The position numbers and the translations under genes were made by a program. The notes below the pieces were generated by a model. That model was not told the origin of the DNA. It did no database searches and saw nothing but the letters and a program-made list of their open reading frames with translations. From assembly GCA_040882055.1 (NCBI GenBank), contig JBBECA010000072.1, forward strand, positions 1 through 64,000: a stretch of 64,000 nt of DNA. The letters run 5' to 3'. The stretch comes from Nitriliruptor sp040882055 (GTDB lineage: Bacteria > Actinomycetota > Nitriliruptoria > Nitriliruptorales > Nitriliruptoraceae). Positions 50,529-59,643 of this stretch are shown here, in pieces. The number at the start of each line of letters is the position of its first letter. The first letter of the stretch is position 1.

Positions 50529-52930
50529 GTGCCGCCGTTCGCGTTCGTGCCCCGGTCCTCCACGCATCCCCCAAGGTGCGGTGGGGGAGGGACCGGATGG
50601 GTGGCGTCGCCGCGCCACGAGATGGTGGGCGGGACGCCGACACCAGGAGCCCCGGTGGTCCCCACATCCCACGCCGCCAGCCAGCCGCCACCCCCGACGG
50701 GGGCGCCGATCGACCCTCCGCCGCCCCCACCGGCCGCGGGACCCCGTCCCGTGTGGGAACAGCCCGAGGCCGCTCCGGCGCACGTCGATGGCGGCCCCTG
50801 GGCGAGATCCAGCGGAGCCGGGGACGAGCCACCGCGCCCACCGCGGGACGCCGTCCGGGGTGACGGGCCGACGCGCAGCACCGCCGCCACCATCGTCGCC
50901 GCGACCGGAGCGCTCCTCCTCCTCGCCGCCGCGACCACCTTCCTGGCCGTCAGCTGGGAGCAGCTCGGGCTGACGGCGCGCGTCGCGGCCGTCGGAAGCG
51001 GGACCGCTGCAGCCATCATCGGCGGTGCCCGCCTGCGCCGGACCCTCCCGGCCGTCGGCGCCGTCATCTTCCACCTCGGGGCGTTGCTGCTGCCGATCGA
51101 CGCCCTCGGGCTCGCACTCCAGCTCGATGCCAGCCTCGCCGCGACCTGGGTGACGGTCGGCTGCGTGACCTCGCTCACCCTCCCGGTCGCCGCGCACGTC
51201 GGCCGGTCACGGATCCTCGCCTGGGCCGCGCTGAGCGGGGTCCCGATCGTCGCGACCGGACTCGGGCTCGCCGGCAGCATCCCGGCGCCACTGGTCACCG
51301 CGGTGGCCGCGGTGGTCGCACTCGCCGGCCCGGACCTCGTCCGCCGGGTCGGCGCGGGCGAGGCGCCGGTGAGCGAGAGGGGGCGTGGCCCCGCCGGGGT
51401 CGCCCCACTCGCTGCCCCCGTGCTGGCCGTCCTCGCCGTCGCCGGGCAGCTGGCCCTCGCGGCGGCCTCGAGCCTGGCCGCCGCAGGTCGCGGCGCGCCC
51501 ATCGTGCTCGCGTCCGACGCTGGCTGGGTACCGACCACGTGGGCCGACGCGGCGCTCACCGGCACGGTGGCGGTCCTCGCCCTGGGTGTCGCTGCAGCGC
51601 ACCGCCGCTCCACGACCCTCGCGGGCGGCGTCCCGGCGTTCGGATGCGGGGCGTCGTGGCCAGCGGGACGACGCTGGTGTTCGGGGCGACGGCGATCCTC
51701 GGTACCTGGGCGACCGCTTCCCTCGACCCGAGCCGCCCCGACGCGTTCGTCGCGGCCGCTGTGGCGCTCGCCGCGGCGTCGGTGGCTGTGGCCCTGGTCG
51801 TGCGGACGCAGCGCCACGCTGTCGCCGGGGAGGCCATCGCTGCGTTCGTGCTGCTCCCCGCCGCCCTCACCGCCGTCTGGATCGTCGGCGCCAGCCTCGA
51901 CGAGGGGATCGGTGCCCCACTCGCGGTGACCGTCGCTGCGGTGCTGGTGGTCGTGACGGCGAGCCTCCTCCGCGACCTACCCGTCGCCGCTGATCTCCTG
52001 CGCGGTACCGGCGCGGCGATCGCGCTGCTCGGGCTCGACGGTCCCGCCGGCCTCGATGGCGCCGTCGACGCCAGCCTCGCGACCGTGCTGGTCGGTGCGA
52101 TCCTCACCCTCGAGGCGTTCCGGCTCGGGCGTGGCCACCTGCTGGTGGTGGCGGGGCCCGTGCTCGTCCGCGCCGCGGCCGGCCTGGCCTTCGGGGTGAC
52201 GGACTCGCGGCCCTGGACCGGCGCCGTCCTGCTCGCGGTCGCCATCGCCGCGGGGATGGCGGCCACCTCGCAGCCCGGGCGACGCGTCGCGGGTGCGCTC
52301 ACGGCGACGGTGGCCCTGCTGCCCGCGATCGAGCTGTTGTCGTTGACGCCGACCGCGTTGGCGTGGGGCACCGTCGGGGCCGGTGCCGCCGTGGTCGCCG
52401 GTGGGCTCCTCGCCCGCCGGCCCCTCGTCGCCCACCTCGGGGGTGTCGTCACCACGCTCGGTACCTGGCAGCTGCTCGACCTGGCCGGTGTCGACGCGGT
52501 CGACGCCTGGCTCGCCGCACCCGCCGCGCAGCTGTGGCTCGCCGCGGTCGGTGCGCGCCGCGCCGGGCGCATCTCGTCCTGGGCGGCGGACGTGCCACCG
52601 CTGGCCCTGGTGCTCGTCCCCGCCGTGCTCGAGCGCGTCGCGGGCGGGAGCGGGTGGCACAGCGCCGCCGCGGGTGCGCTCGCGGTGGTGGCGATCGTGG
52701 GTGGCGGTGTCGGACGGCACGGGGGACCGCTCGTCGTCGGTGTCGGCGGGATGGTCGTCGTCGTCGCGATCGAGACCCTCGCCGTCGTCGCGGCGGTCCC
52801 GACGTGGGCGTGGTTGACCGTCGGTGGGGTCGTGCTGCTCGGGGCCGGAGCGCTCATCGAGCGCACCGGCGGCGCACCGGTGGCCACCGCGAGGCGGCTG
52901 GCCGACGTGGTCGCCGAGCGCTTCGACTGA
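50529..52930 (+). CDS. Large polytopic membrane protein (DUF2157-like), frameshifted
   Basis: Two overlapping frames together make one protein. The first (50529-about 51640) has a Pro/Gly-rich N-terminus of about 120 residues and then helices such as IVAATGALLLLAAATTFLAV and VIFHLGALLLPIDALGL. The second, in the frame ending at 52930, continues with hydrophobic helices from GVVASGTTLVFGATAILGT onward. The join is near 51635-51650, where one base seems missing. The two parts total about 800 residues with around 20 helices, resembling DUF2157-type membrane proteins. Start is uncertain. The break is either a true mutation or an error. Confidence 0.7.
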
Positions 52931-53347
52931 TCGTCCACAGGCGGAGCGCACCTCGTCGGCTGCGTGTCGCCCACCACCTCTAGGTTGGGGGACGTGGGAA
53001 GGACGCAGCCGGCGACGCGGTCGGCACCGGGGACACGCTCGAGGTGGGCGCGCTCCGCGGGGTGGGCCGCGCCGTCGATTGTGGGAGGTCCTGAGGTCCG
53101 GTACGGTCCCGCGGTCCTGCGCGTGGCGCTCGCACCCTGTGCGTGCTCCACGGATCGGGCATCACGCCCGGATCGCGGGGTCCGAACCGGACCCCAACCA
53201 GCAGGCCGCACCCCTCCCCCGAAGGTCGGTCGCCCACGCGTGCGTGGCGTCAGGACCGGAGGGGGCCCGCCGCTCCCGGAGCTCGCTCCAGGAACCGGCA
53301 CCGACCGCACCGACCTGGTGCGGGCGGCGCGACCACAGGAGGTGCTC
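52931..53347 (+). other. Leader region of the S6 operon, no gene seen
   Basis: About 417 bases upstream of rpsF. A TAGGTT box (52981-52986) could be a -10 element, giving a leader of about 360 nt. Several GC-rich inverted repeats are possible, but no named S6 leader motif was identified. No supported open frame. Confidence 0.4.
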
Positions 53348-53653
53348 ATGCGCCGCTACGAGATGATGGTGATCGTCACCGACCTGCTCGACGAGGATGC
53401 TGCCACCGCAGCCTTCGACCGAGCCAAGAGCATCCTGTCCGCCCAGGGCGGCACGTTGCTCGATGAGGCCTTCTGGGGCCGCCGGAAGTTCGCGTACGAG
53501 ATCAACAAGCGCGACTTCGGTTACTACGGCGTCCTCGACTTCGAAGGCACGGAAGAAGCCGTGACCGAGCTCGAGCGTCAGCTCACGATCTCGGACGACT
53601 TCGTCCGCTTCAAGACCGTGCGGCCGGCCACCCGGATCCGCAAGGTCGCCTGA
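53348..53653 (+). CDS. rpsF: 30S ribosomal protein S6
   Basis: 101 residues from ATG 53348, with AGGAGGT upstream. Core YEMMVIVTDLLDEDAATAAF, AFWGRRKFAYEINKRDFGYY and RFKTVRPATRIRKV agree with S6. First gene of the rpsF-ssb-rpsR-rplI group. Longer frame from 52964 is leader sequence. Confidence 0.96.
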   Translation: MRRYEMMVIVTDLLDEDAATAAFDRAKSILSAQGGTLLDEAFWGRRKFAYEINKRDFGYYGVLDFEGTEEAVTELERQLTISDDFVRFKTVRPATRIRKVA

Positions 53654-53790
53654 CCCCCGCGTCCTCCCACACCGGCTGCGTGCCCGTCACGCGACCGGTC
53701 GCCCGAGCCGAACCCGGAGCAGCGACCGAGTTCGATCCCGAGCCGAGCCCCGGAGAGCCGGGAGCTCGAGACGCCCGTCAGGAGCCTGAA

Positions 53791-54225
53791 GTGGCCTTCG
53801 AATCCAACTTCGTCACGTTCATCGGCAACCTCACCGATGACCCCGACCTCCGCTTCACGCAGGGCGGCGCAGCTGTCGCCTCCCTGCGGGTCGCCTCCAA
53901 CCGTCGCTGGACCGGCAAGGACGGCCAGCAGCAGGAGGAGACGACCTTCCTCAACGTCAACTGCTGGCGCGAGCTCGCCGAGAACGCGGCGGAGTCCCTC
54001 CACAAGGGGGATCGTGTCCTGGTGATCGGTCGGCTGCGGGTGCGCAGCTACGAGAACAAGGACAACCAGACGGTGTGGGTGACCGAGATCGAGGCCGACG
54101 AGATCGCCCCGTCGCTGCGCTGGGCTCGTGCCAGCGTCAGCCGCACGAGCGGCGGTTCCTCGGGTGGTGGCACGAACAACGACTTCGCGCCGCCGCCCCC
54201 CTCGGACGACGACGTCCCCTTCTGA
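53791..54225 (+). CDS. ssb: Single-stranded DNA-binding protein
   Basis: 144 residues, GTG 53791 with AGGAG. OB fold: NFVTFIGNLTDDPDLRFTQG, FLNVNCWRELAENAAESL, DRVLVIGRLRVRSYE. A short Gly/Ser linker and the acidic tip DDDVPF, which contacts replication and repair partners, end the protein. 137 bases after rpsF; upstream frame to 53680 adds non-family sequence. Confidence 0.97.
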   Translation: MAFESNFVTFIGNLTDDPDLRFTQGGAAVASLRVASNRRWTGKDGQQQEETTFLNVNCWRELAENAAESLHKGDRVLVIGRLRVRSYENKDNQTVWVTEIEADEIAPSLRWARASVSRTSGGSSGGGTNNDFAPPPPSDDDVPF

Positions 54226-54290
54226 TCACGACCATCCTCGGTCGGAGGCCCCACCTCGCCTCCGACCCCGAGCCGCGCTAGGAGCACGCC

Positions 54291-54536
54291 GTGGCGAACC
54301 CACGCAAGGACAGCAAGGACAAGAAGCCCCGCAAGCCGAAGCCCTGTCCGGTCTGCACGCAGGGCATCGAGTACGTGGACTACAAGGACCTGAGCCTGCT
54401 CAAGCCCTTCCTGAACGAGCGGGCCAAGATCAAGGCTCGTCGGACCTCTTCGGTCTGCGCCAAGCACCAGAAGCAGCTCGCGGCGGCGATCAAGAACGCC
54501 CGCGAGATGGCTCTGATCCCGTACTCGAACCGCTGA
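54291..54536 (+). CDS. rpsR: 30S ribosomal protein S18
   Basis: 81 residues, GTG 54291 with AGGAGCACGCC in front. The zinc-type (C+) form: CPVCTQ plus later SSVCAKHQKQLA. Core DYKDLSLLKPFLNERAKI. Followed 10 bases later by rplI. Confidence 0.96.
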   Translation: MANPRKDSKDKKPRKPKPCPVCTQGIEYVDYKDLSLLKPFLNERAKIKARRTSSVCAKHQKQLAAAIKNAREMALIPYSNR

Positions 54537-54546
54537 GGAGCCACCG

Positions 54547-55266
54547 ATGAAGGTCATCCTGAAGGGTGAGGTCGACAACCTCGGGCTCGCGGGCGACGTC
54601 GTGGACGTCGCCGACGGCTACGGCCGCAACTTCCTCATCCCCCGTGGGCTCGCCATCCTGGCGAGCAAGGGTGCGATGAAGGAAGCCGAAGCGCTGACCC
54701 GGTCCCGCAAGGTCGCCGAGTCCAAGACGCTCGGTACCGCCGCGGCCGCACGCGAGACCCTCGAGTCCCGCACCCTGCGTATCCCCGTCCGCGTCGACGA
54801 GCGCGGCAACCTCTACGGCTCGGTGAGCGCCGGTGACGTGCAGCGCATCCTCAAGGAGCGCGGTCACGACATCGAGCGCAAGCGCATCGACCTCAAGGGC
54901 AACATCAAGGTCATCGGTGAGTACGAGGTCCCCGTCCGCGTGCACCCCCAGGTGACCGCGACGGTGCTGGTCGAGGTCGTGGACGAGGAGGGCGTGGTCA
55001 CCGTCGGCCAGCCCGAGCCCGAGCACGCCCCCCTGCCCGGCGAGGCTGCCGAGGGGACCGAGCTCAGCGAGGAAGCGCTCGCTGCTCAGGCCGTCGAGGC
55101 TGCCAAGGGGCTCGAGGCCGAGGGCGCCGAGGACCCGGAGGGCGACGCTGCGGCGGCCGCCCAGGGCGCGGCGACCGAGGTGCTCACGGACGTCGACCAG
55201 CCGGTCGAGCCGTCCGAGGTCGCCCCCGACGAACCGGTCGAGGACGACACCACCGACGAGCTCTGA
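54547..55266 (+). CDS. rplI: 50S ribosomal protein L9 with long acidic C-terminal extension
   Basis: 239 residues, where L9 is usually about 150. N-domain KVILKGEVDNLGLAGDVVDV and YGRNFLIPRGLAI; C-domain to about residue 150 (VRVHPQVTATVLVEVV). The last about 85 residues are Glu/Ala/Asp-rich and disordered, ending VEDDTTDEL. GAGGAG precedes the ATG. Ends at the hairpin 55289-55318. Confidence 0.93.
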   Translation: MKVILKGEVDNLGLAGDVVDVADGYGRNFLIPRGLAILASKGAMKEAEALTRSRKVAESKTLGTAAAARETLESRTLRIPVRVDERGNLYGSVSAGDVQRILKERGHDIERKRIDLKGNIKVIGEYEVPVRVHPQVTATVLVEVVDEEGVVTVGQPEPEHAPLPGEAAEGTELSEEALAAQAVEAAKGLEAEGAEDPEGDAAAAAQGAATEVLTDVDQPVEPSEVAPDEPVEDDTTDEL

Positions 55267-55288
55267 ACCACACGATGTACGGCTCCCT

Positions 55289-55318
55289 CGGACCGTCACC
55301 GGGACCGGTGACGGTCCG
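55289..55318 (+). terminator. Hairpin between rplI and dnaB
   Basis: CGGACCGTCACCGG (55289-55302) pairs perfectly with CCGGTGACGGTCCG (55305-55318), loop GA. It lies 22 bases after rplI and 24 bases before the dnaB start, so it could end the S6-L9 transcript or attenuate read-through into dnaB. Confidence 0.75.
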
Positions 55319-55342
55319 GGGCCGGGCCCAGGGAGAGCGATC

Positions 55343-58246
55343 TTGAGCGGGGCGCTGCCACCACCGCCGGAGGCGCCGCTCGACGACGGCTTCGCGCCGG
55401 CGAGCAGCGGCAGCAACGACGGCCGAGGCTCCTCGCGCAGCAACGGGACGGCGGGACGCGGCTACGACCGCGTCCCGCCGCACTCGTTGGAGGCCGAGGT
55501 CTCGGTGCTCGGTGCCTCCCTGCTGTCGCGCTCGGCGGCGGGCGAGGCCACCGAGGTGCTCTCCGCCGACGACTTCTACCGGGGTGCTCACCGGGTGGTG
55601 TTCGAGGGCATCAGCGCGCTGCTCGACCTCGGTGAGCCCATCGACACGGTCACCCTGACCGACTGGCTCGCGCGCAACGACCGACTCGACGAGGTCGGTG
55701 GGCCGGCGGCGCTGCACGACCTGACCGTCGCGACCCCGACGGCCGCCAACGCGGCCTACTACGCCCGGATCGTGCAGCAGAAGGCCCTGCTCCGCCGGCT
55801 CATCGACGCGGGAACGGCCGTCGCCCGCATGGGATACGAGGCCGCGGACGACGCCGAATCGGTCGTCGACCGGGCCGAGAGCCTGGTCTACGAGGTCAGC
55901 CAGGTGGGGACCCGCAGCGAGTACTCGCAGCTGCGCGACCTGCTCAACGACTCCTTCGCCGCGATCGAGAAGCTCGCCGAGCAGGGCTCGGAGGTCACCG
56001 GGCTCGCCACGGGCTTCGACGAACTCGACCGCCTCACCAGCGGCCTGCAGCCCCAGAACCTGATCATCCTGGCGGCGAGACCGGCCATGGGGAAGTGCGC
56101 GTCTGGCGCATCTAGGGTTCTCACATCGCGCGGCACTGTGGAGCGCATCGACACGCTGGTCGCCGCGGCGGACCCGTCGACCGAGGTGCTCGCCCTCGAC
56201 GAGCGTGGGCGCATGCGCCCGGTGCCCGTGAGCGAGTTCCACGAGAACGGGGTGCAGGACACGTACCGCGTGCGCACGCGTTCGGGCCGCTCGATCGCGG
56301 TGACCGCCAACCATCCGCTGCTGACCTGGCACGGCTGGCGTGAGCTGCGCGACCTCGGCGCGGGCAGCCTCATCGCCGTGCCCCGCACCCTGCCGGTCTT
56401 CGGCACCGCGGAGCGGGCCGCGGCGGAGGTCGTGCTCCTCGGCTACCTCCTCGGCGACGGGTGCCTCCGGGGGAACCAGCCCGAACTGACGACGGAGTCG
56501 CCGGTCATCGAAGCCGAAGCGGTGGCCGCTGCAGCCGCCTTCGGTACCCGAGCCGTGGTCGCGTCGAGAACGGGGACCCGGGCGAAGGTGATCCGGTTCA
56601 CGCGTGGCCACGAGCGTGTCCGAGCGCTGGATGTCGCGGCCCGGGCCGGTGTCAGCACCCGCACCGTGTACGCGGTCCACCACGACGATGGGTCCGTTCC
56701 GGTCTCCGAGACCACCAGGCGTCGGGTCGATGAGGTCATCGACCTGCTCGGGTCCACTGGCGCTCACCAACCGAACTGGCTCCAGGACTGGCTCACCGTC
56801 CTGGGCCTGTGGGGCACGGGCAGCCACGACAAGTTCGTGCCCGACGTCGTGTTCGCCCTGCCGCGAGAGCAGGTGGCGATGTTCCTCTCGCGGCTGTTCG
56901 CCACCGACGGCAGCGCGTGGGTGGCCGAGGACCACGGCTACTTCGGTATCAGCTACTGCTCGGTGTCCGAGCGGTTGATCCGCGACGTCCAGCACCTGCT
57001 GCTGCGCTTCGGGATCCTCAGCCGCATCCGCGAACGTCAGGTCAAGTACCTCGATGGTCACAACCGGGCGTTCGAGCTCGAGATCCGCGACGCGTCCAAC
57101 GTGCGCCGTTTCGTCTCCGAGATCGGGATCTTCTCCAAGGAAGAGCAGTGCGCGCAGGTCCTCGAGTACGCCGAGCGCCGGAACATCTCGCACACGAACA
57201 CCGACCTGCTCCCGGTCGAGGTGTGGGACGACATCCTCACCGCCAAGGGCGACCGCTCCTGGGCCGATGTGTCGGCCGCGACCGGCCGCCCGCGCAACCA
57301 CAACTGGCACGTCGGGAAGCGGCGCCCGTCGCGGCGGCTGGTCGGCGAACTCGCTGAGGCCCTCGACAGCGATCACCTGCGTGACGTGGCCAGCTCCGAC
57401 GTCCTCTGGGACGAGATCGTCGCGATCGAGCCCGCCGGTGAGGAGCGCGTCTACGACCTCACCGTTCCCGGGTTGCACAACTTCGTCGCCGATGACCTGG
57501 TCGTGCACAACAGTTCGCTCTCTCTGAACCTCGCGCAGTACGTGACGGTGGACCTCAAGAAGCCGGCCATCATCTTCACCCTGGAGATGAGCAAGCTCGA
57601 GGTCGTCAACCGCATGCTGTCGGCCGAGGCGCGGATCGACTCGAACAAGCTCAAGACCGGTCGGCTGGACGACCTCGACTGGCGCAAGCTCGGCGACGCC
57701 CTCGGCAAGCTCTCCGACGCGCCGCTGTTCATCGACGACACCCCGGACCTGACGCTCATGGAGATCCGGGCCAAGTGTCGACGCCTCAAGCAGAAGCACG
57801 GCCTCGAGCTGGTCATCGTCGACTACCTCCAGCTGATGACCTCCTCGGGCCGGTCCGACAACCGGCAGAACGAGGTCGCCGAGATCTCCCGTGGCATGAA
57901 GATGCTCGCCAAGGAGCTCGACGTCCCCGTCATCGCGCTCTCGCAGCTCTCCCGTCAGCCCGAGTCGCGCACCGACAAGCGTCCCCTCATGTCCGACCTG
58001 CGCGAGTCGGGGTCGATCGAGCAGGACGCCGACATCGTCGCGTTCATCTACCGGGACGAGGTCTACGACGAGGACAGCCCCGACAAGGGCATCGCCGAGC
58101 TCATCGTGTCCAAGCACCGCAACGGTGCCACCGGCATCATCAAGCTCGCCTTCCTCGCCCACCTCACCAAGTTCGCCAACCTCCACCGCGGCACGTCCGG
58201 TGGCAGCGGTGGGGCCGGCGCCGGCGGAGCCCCGACGCCGATGTGA
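55343..58246 (+). CDS. dnaB: Replicative DNA helicase DnaB with in-frame intein
   Basis: 967-residue precursor starting at TTG 55343 (GGGAGA upstream). N-terminal DnaB domain with RVPPHSLEAEVSVLGASLL, then the RecA-like helicase. An intein of 472 residues (56096-57511) interrupts the P-loop: NLIILAARPAMGK, intein, SSLSLNLAQYV. After splicing the helicase has 495 residues with the helicase motifs IFTLEMSKLEV, LVIVDYLQLM, EVAEISRGMKMLAKEL and GSIEQDADIVAFIYRDE. Without splicing the ATP site is broken. Typical position after rplI. Confidence 0.96.
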   Translation: MSGALPPPPEAPLDDGFAPASSGSNDGRGSSRSNGTAGRGYDRVPPHSLEAEVSVLGASLLSRSAAGEATEVLSADDFYRGAHRVVFEGISALLDLGEPIDTVTLTDWLARNDRLDEVGGPAALHDLTVATPTAANAAYYARIVQQKALLRRLIDAGTAVARMGYEAADDAESVVDRAESLVYEVSQVGTRSEYSQLRDLLNDSFAAIEKLAEQGSEVTGLATGFDELDRLTSGLQPQNLIILAARPAMGKCASGASRVLTSRGTVERIDTLVAAADPSTEVLALDERGRMRPVPVSEFHENGVQDTYRVRTRSGRSIAVTANHPLLTWHGWRELRDLGAGSLIAVPRTLPVFGTAERAAAEVVLLGYLLGDGCLRGNQPELTTESPVIEAEAVAAAAAFGTRAVVASRTGTRAKVIRFTRGHERVRALDVAARAGVSTRTVYAVHHDDGSVPVSETTRRRVDEVIDLLGSTGAHQPNWLQDWLTVLGLWGTGSHDKFVPDVVFALPREQVAMFLSRLFATDGSAWVAEDHGYFGISYCSVSERLIRDVQHLLLRFGILSRIRERQVKYLDGHNRAFELEIRDASNVRRFVSEIGIFSKEEQCAQVLEYAERRNISHTNTDLLPVEVWDDILTAKGDRSWADVSAATGRPRNHNWHVGKRRPSRRLVGELAEALDSDHLRDVASSDVLWDEIVAIEPAGEERVYDLTVPGLHNFVADDLVVHNSSLSLNLAQYVTVDLKKPAIIFTLEMSKLEVVNRMLSAEARIDSNKLKTGRLDDLDWRKLGDALGKLSDAPLFIDDTPDLTLMEIRAKCRRLKQKHGLELVIVDYLQLMTSSGRSDNRQNEVAEISRGMKMLAKELDVPVIALSQLSRQPESRTDKRPLMSDLRESGSIEQDADIVAFIYRDEVYDEDSPDKGIAELIVSKHRNGATGIIKLAFLAHLTKFANLHRGTSGGSGGAGAGGAPTPM
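56096..57511 (+). mobile_element. DnaB intein with LAGLIDADG homing endonuclease
   Basis: Inserted after Lys of the Walker A loop and before Ser. It starts with Cys (CASGASRV), has the block B segment VTANHPLLTWHGW, and ends VPGLHNFVADDLVVHN followed by Ser, so the splicing residues (Cys1, terminal Asn, +1 Ser) are present. LAGLIDADG blocks LLGYLLGDGCL and LFATDGSAWV keep their Asp, so the endonuclease may be active. About residues 56618-56750 (base positions) encode a LacI-like helix-turn-helix (VAARAGVSTRTVYAVHH, then PVSETTRRRVDEVIDLLG) and 57259-57400 a second HTH-like segment. Confidence 0.93.
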
Positions 58247-58371
58247 GCGGTGCCGGTGGCCGTCCGACGGCACCCGGCGGCGCGTGATCGGCTCGGCGGT
58301 GGCAACGTTCGCGACCGGTGACCTCGCTGGCCGACCGGGTCGGTGGGTACCGCTGGCGGTGAGGAGACACG

Positions 58372-58665
58372 GTGAGCGAACGGTGGACGGTCCGCGCCAA
58401 GCACGTCGACGGCGGCGCGACGACGTGGCGGGTGCACGACGAGCAGGACGCCGGTCGGTCGGTGGCCGAGTTCGCAGACGAGGAAGCGGCTCGCGCCCAC
58501 GCTGCACGGCTCTCGGAGGGGCCGTTCGACTGGGACGAGCAGGAGGCCTGGCAGGACCCCGACGACGAGGACGAGGACGAGGACTGGGGCCGCGACCCCG
58601 AGGCTGACGCCGAGATCGACCCGCCCGGCGGCGCCGGCCACGGCGGCACCCGAGGTACCCCGTGA
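58372..58665 (+). CDS. Small acidic protein of unknown function
   Basis: 97 residues from GTG 58372. The N-terminal half (ERWTVRAKHVDGGATTWRVH, then FADEEAARAHAARLSEG) looks folded; the last 40 are Asp/Glu/Gly-rich. GTGA overlap with the DUF1028 gene (58662-58665). No family recognised. Confidence 0.6.
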   Translation: MSERWTVRAKHVDGGATTWRVHDEQDAGRSVAEFADEEAARAHAARLSEGPFDWDEQEAWQDPDDEDEDEDWGRDPEADAEIDPPGGAGHGGTRGTP

Positions 58666-59573
58666 CCTTCTCGATCGTCGCACGCGACCCGCAGACCGGG
58701 TTGATGGGCGTCGCGACCCAGACGCAGGCGCTCGCGGTGGGAGGCTCGGTGCCGTGGGCGCTGCCCGGGTACGGCGTCATCGCGACGCAGTCGATGGGTG
58801 AGCCGATGTACGGCGAGCTGGGCCTCGATCTGCTGCGCAACGGACTCACCGCCCAGGAGGTGCTCGTCGCGTTGCGCAGCATCGACGAGGCGCCATCCCG
58901 GCGACAGGTGGCGATGGTGGACCGGTCCGGCGACTTCGCGATCTACACCGGCGCGGACTGCGTGGCCTCCGCTGGGCACCGGATCGGCGCCGACTGCGCG
59001 GCCCTGGCCAACATGGTCGCCGCACCCGACGTGTGGCACTCCATGGTCGATCGGTTCGAGGCGACCGGCGGCCCGCTGACCTACCGGCTGCTCGCCGCCC
59101 TGCGTGCCGGCGAGGACGCGGGAGGGGACATCCGCGGCCACCGTTCGGCGTGCGTGCTGGTGGTCCGCAACGAGCGGACCGGGCGGCCGTGGCGCGACCA
59201 GCTCTTCAACCTGCGGGTCGACGCCGATCCCGATCCGCTGACCCGGCTCGGCGACCTCGTCGACCGTTCGATCCGCTACCACCGGGTGGTGGAAGCCTTC
59301 GAGCTCGCGCTCGACGGCCGGGCGGAAGAGGCGGCCGCGATGCTCGATGCCAACGTGCTCGCCGGGTACGAGGACGAGCCGGACCTGCAGATGTGGCGCT
59401 CGGTCGTGCTCGCCCTGGCGGGCCGGGAAGACGAAGCCCGCGAGCTGCTCGCACACCTCGACGCCACCGATCCGGCGTTCGTCGAGACCCTGCGCCGCTT
59501 CCCCGCGGCCGGGCTCATCCCGCCGGACCTGCTCGACCGAGTGCTGCCCGCCGCCGATGCCCGGAGCGCCTGA
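58662..59573 (+). CDS. DUF1028 family protein (Ntn-hydrolase-like)
   Basis: 303 residues. N-terminal TFSIVARDPQTGLMGVATQTQ is the family start, with the T1-type Thr/Ser pattern, followed by VIATQSMGEPMYGELGLDLL and the GDIRGHRSACVLVV segment. The last about 85 residues contain TPR-like helices (HRVVEAFELALDGRAEEAAA). DUF1028 members have an Ntn-hydrolase fold; the substrate is not known. Translationally coupled to the small acidic protein. Confidence 0.88.
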   Translation: MTFSIVARDPQTGLMGVATQTQALAVGGSVPWALPGYGVIATQSMGEPMYGELGLDLLRNGLTAQEVLVALRSIDEAPSRRQVAMVDRSGDFAIYTGADCVASAGHRIGADCAALANMVAAPDVWHSMVDRFEATGGPLTYRLLAALRAGEDAGGDIRGHRSACVLVVRNERTGRPWRDQLFNLRVDADPDPLTRLGDLVDRSIRYHRVVEAFELALDGRAEEAAAMLDANVLAGYEDEPDLQMWRSVVLALAGREDEARELLAHLDATDPAFVETLRRFPAAGLIPPDLLDRVLPAADARSA

Positions 59574-59643
59574 CCGCCTGCCGTGGCCGCCACCCGGTGC
59601 GGTCCGGGCGGGGGCATCGGCGGTCACCACGTCCGTGGTCGGG

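Noticed and set aside
55184..58882. A 1232-residue reverse-strand open frame opposite dnaB
   Set aside because: Low-complexity antisense sequence over a confidently identified helicase and intein.
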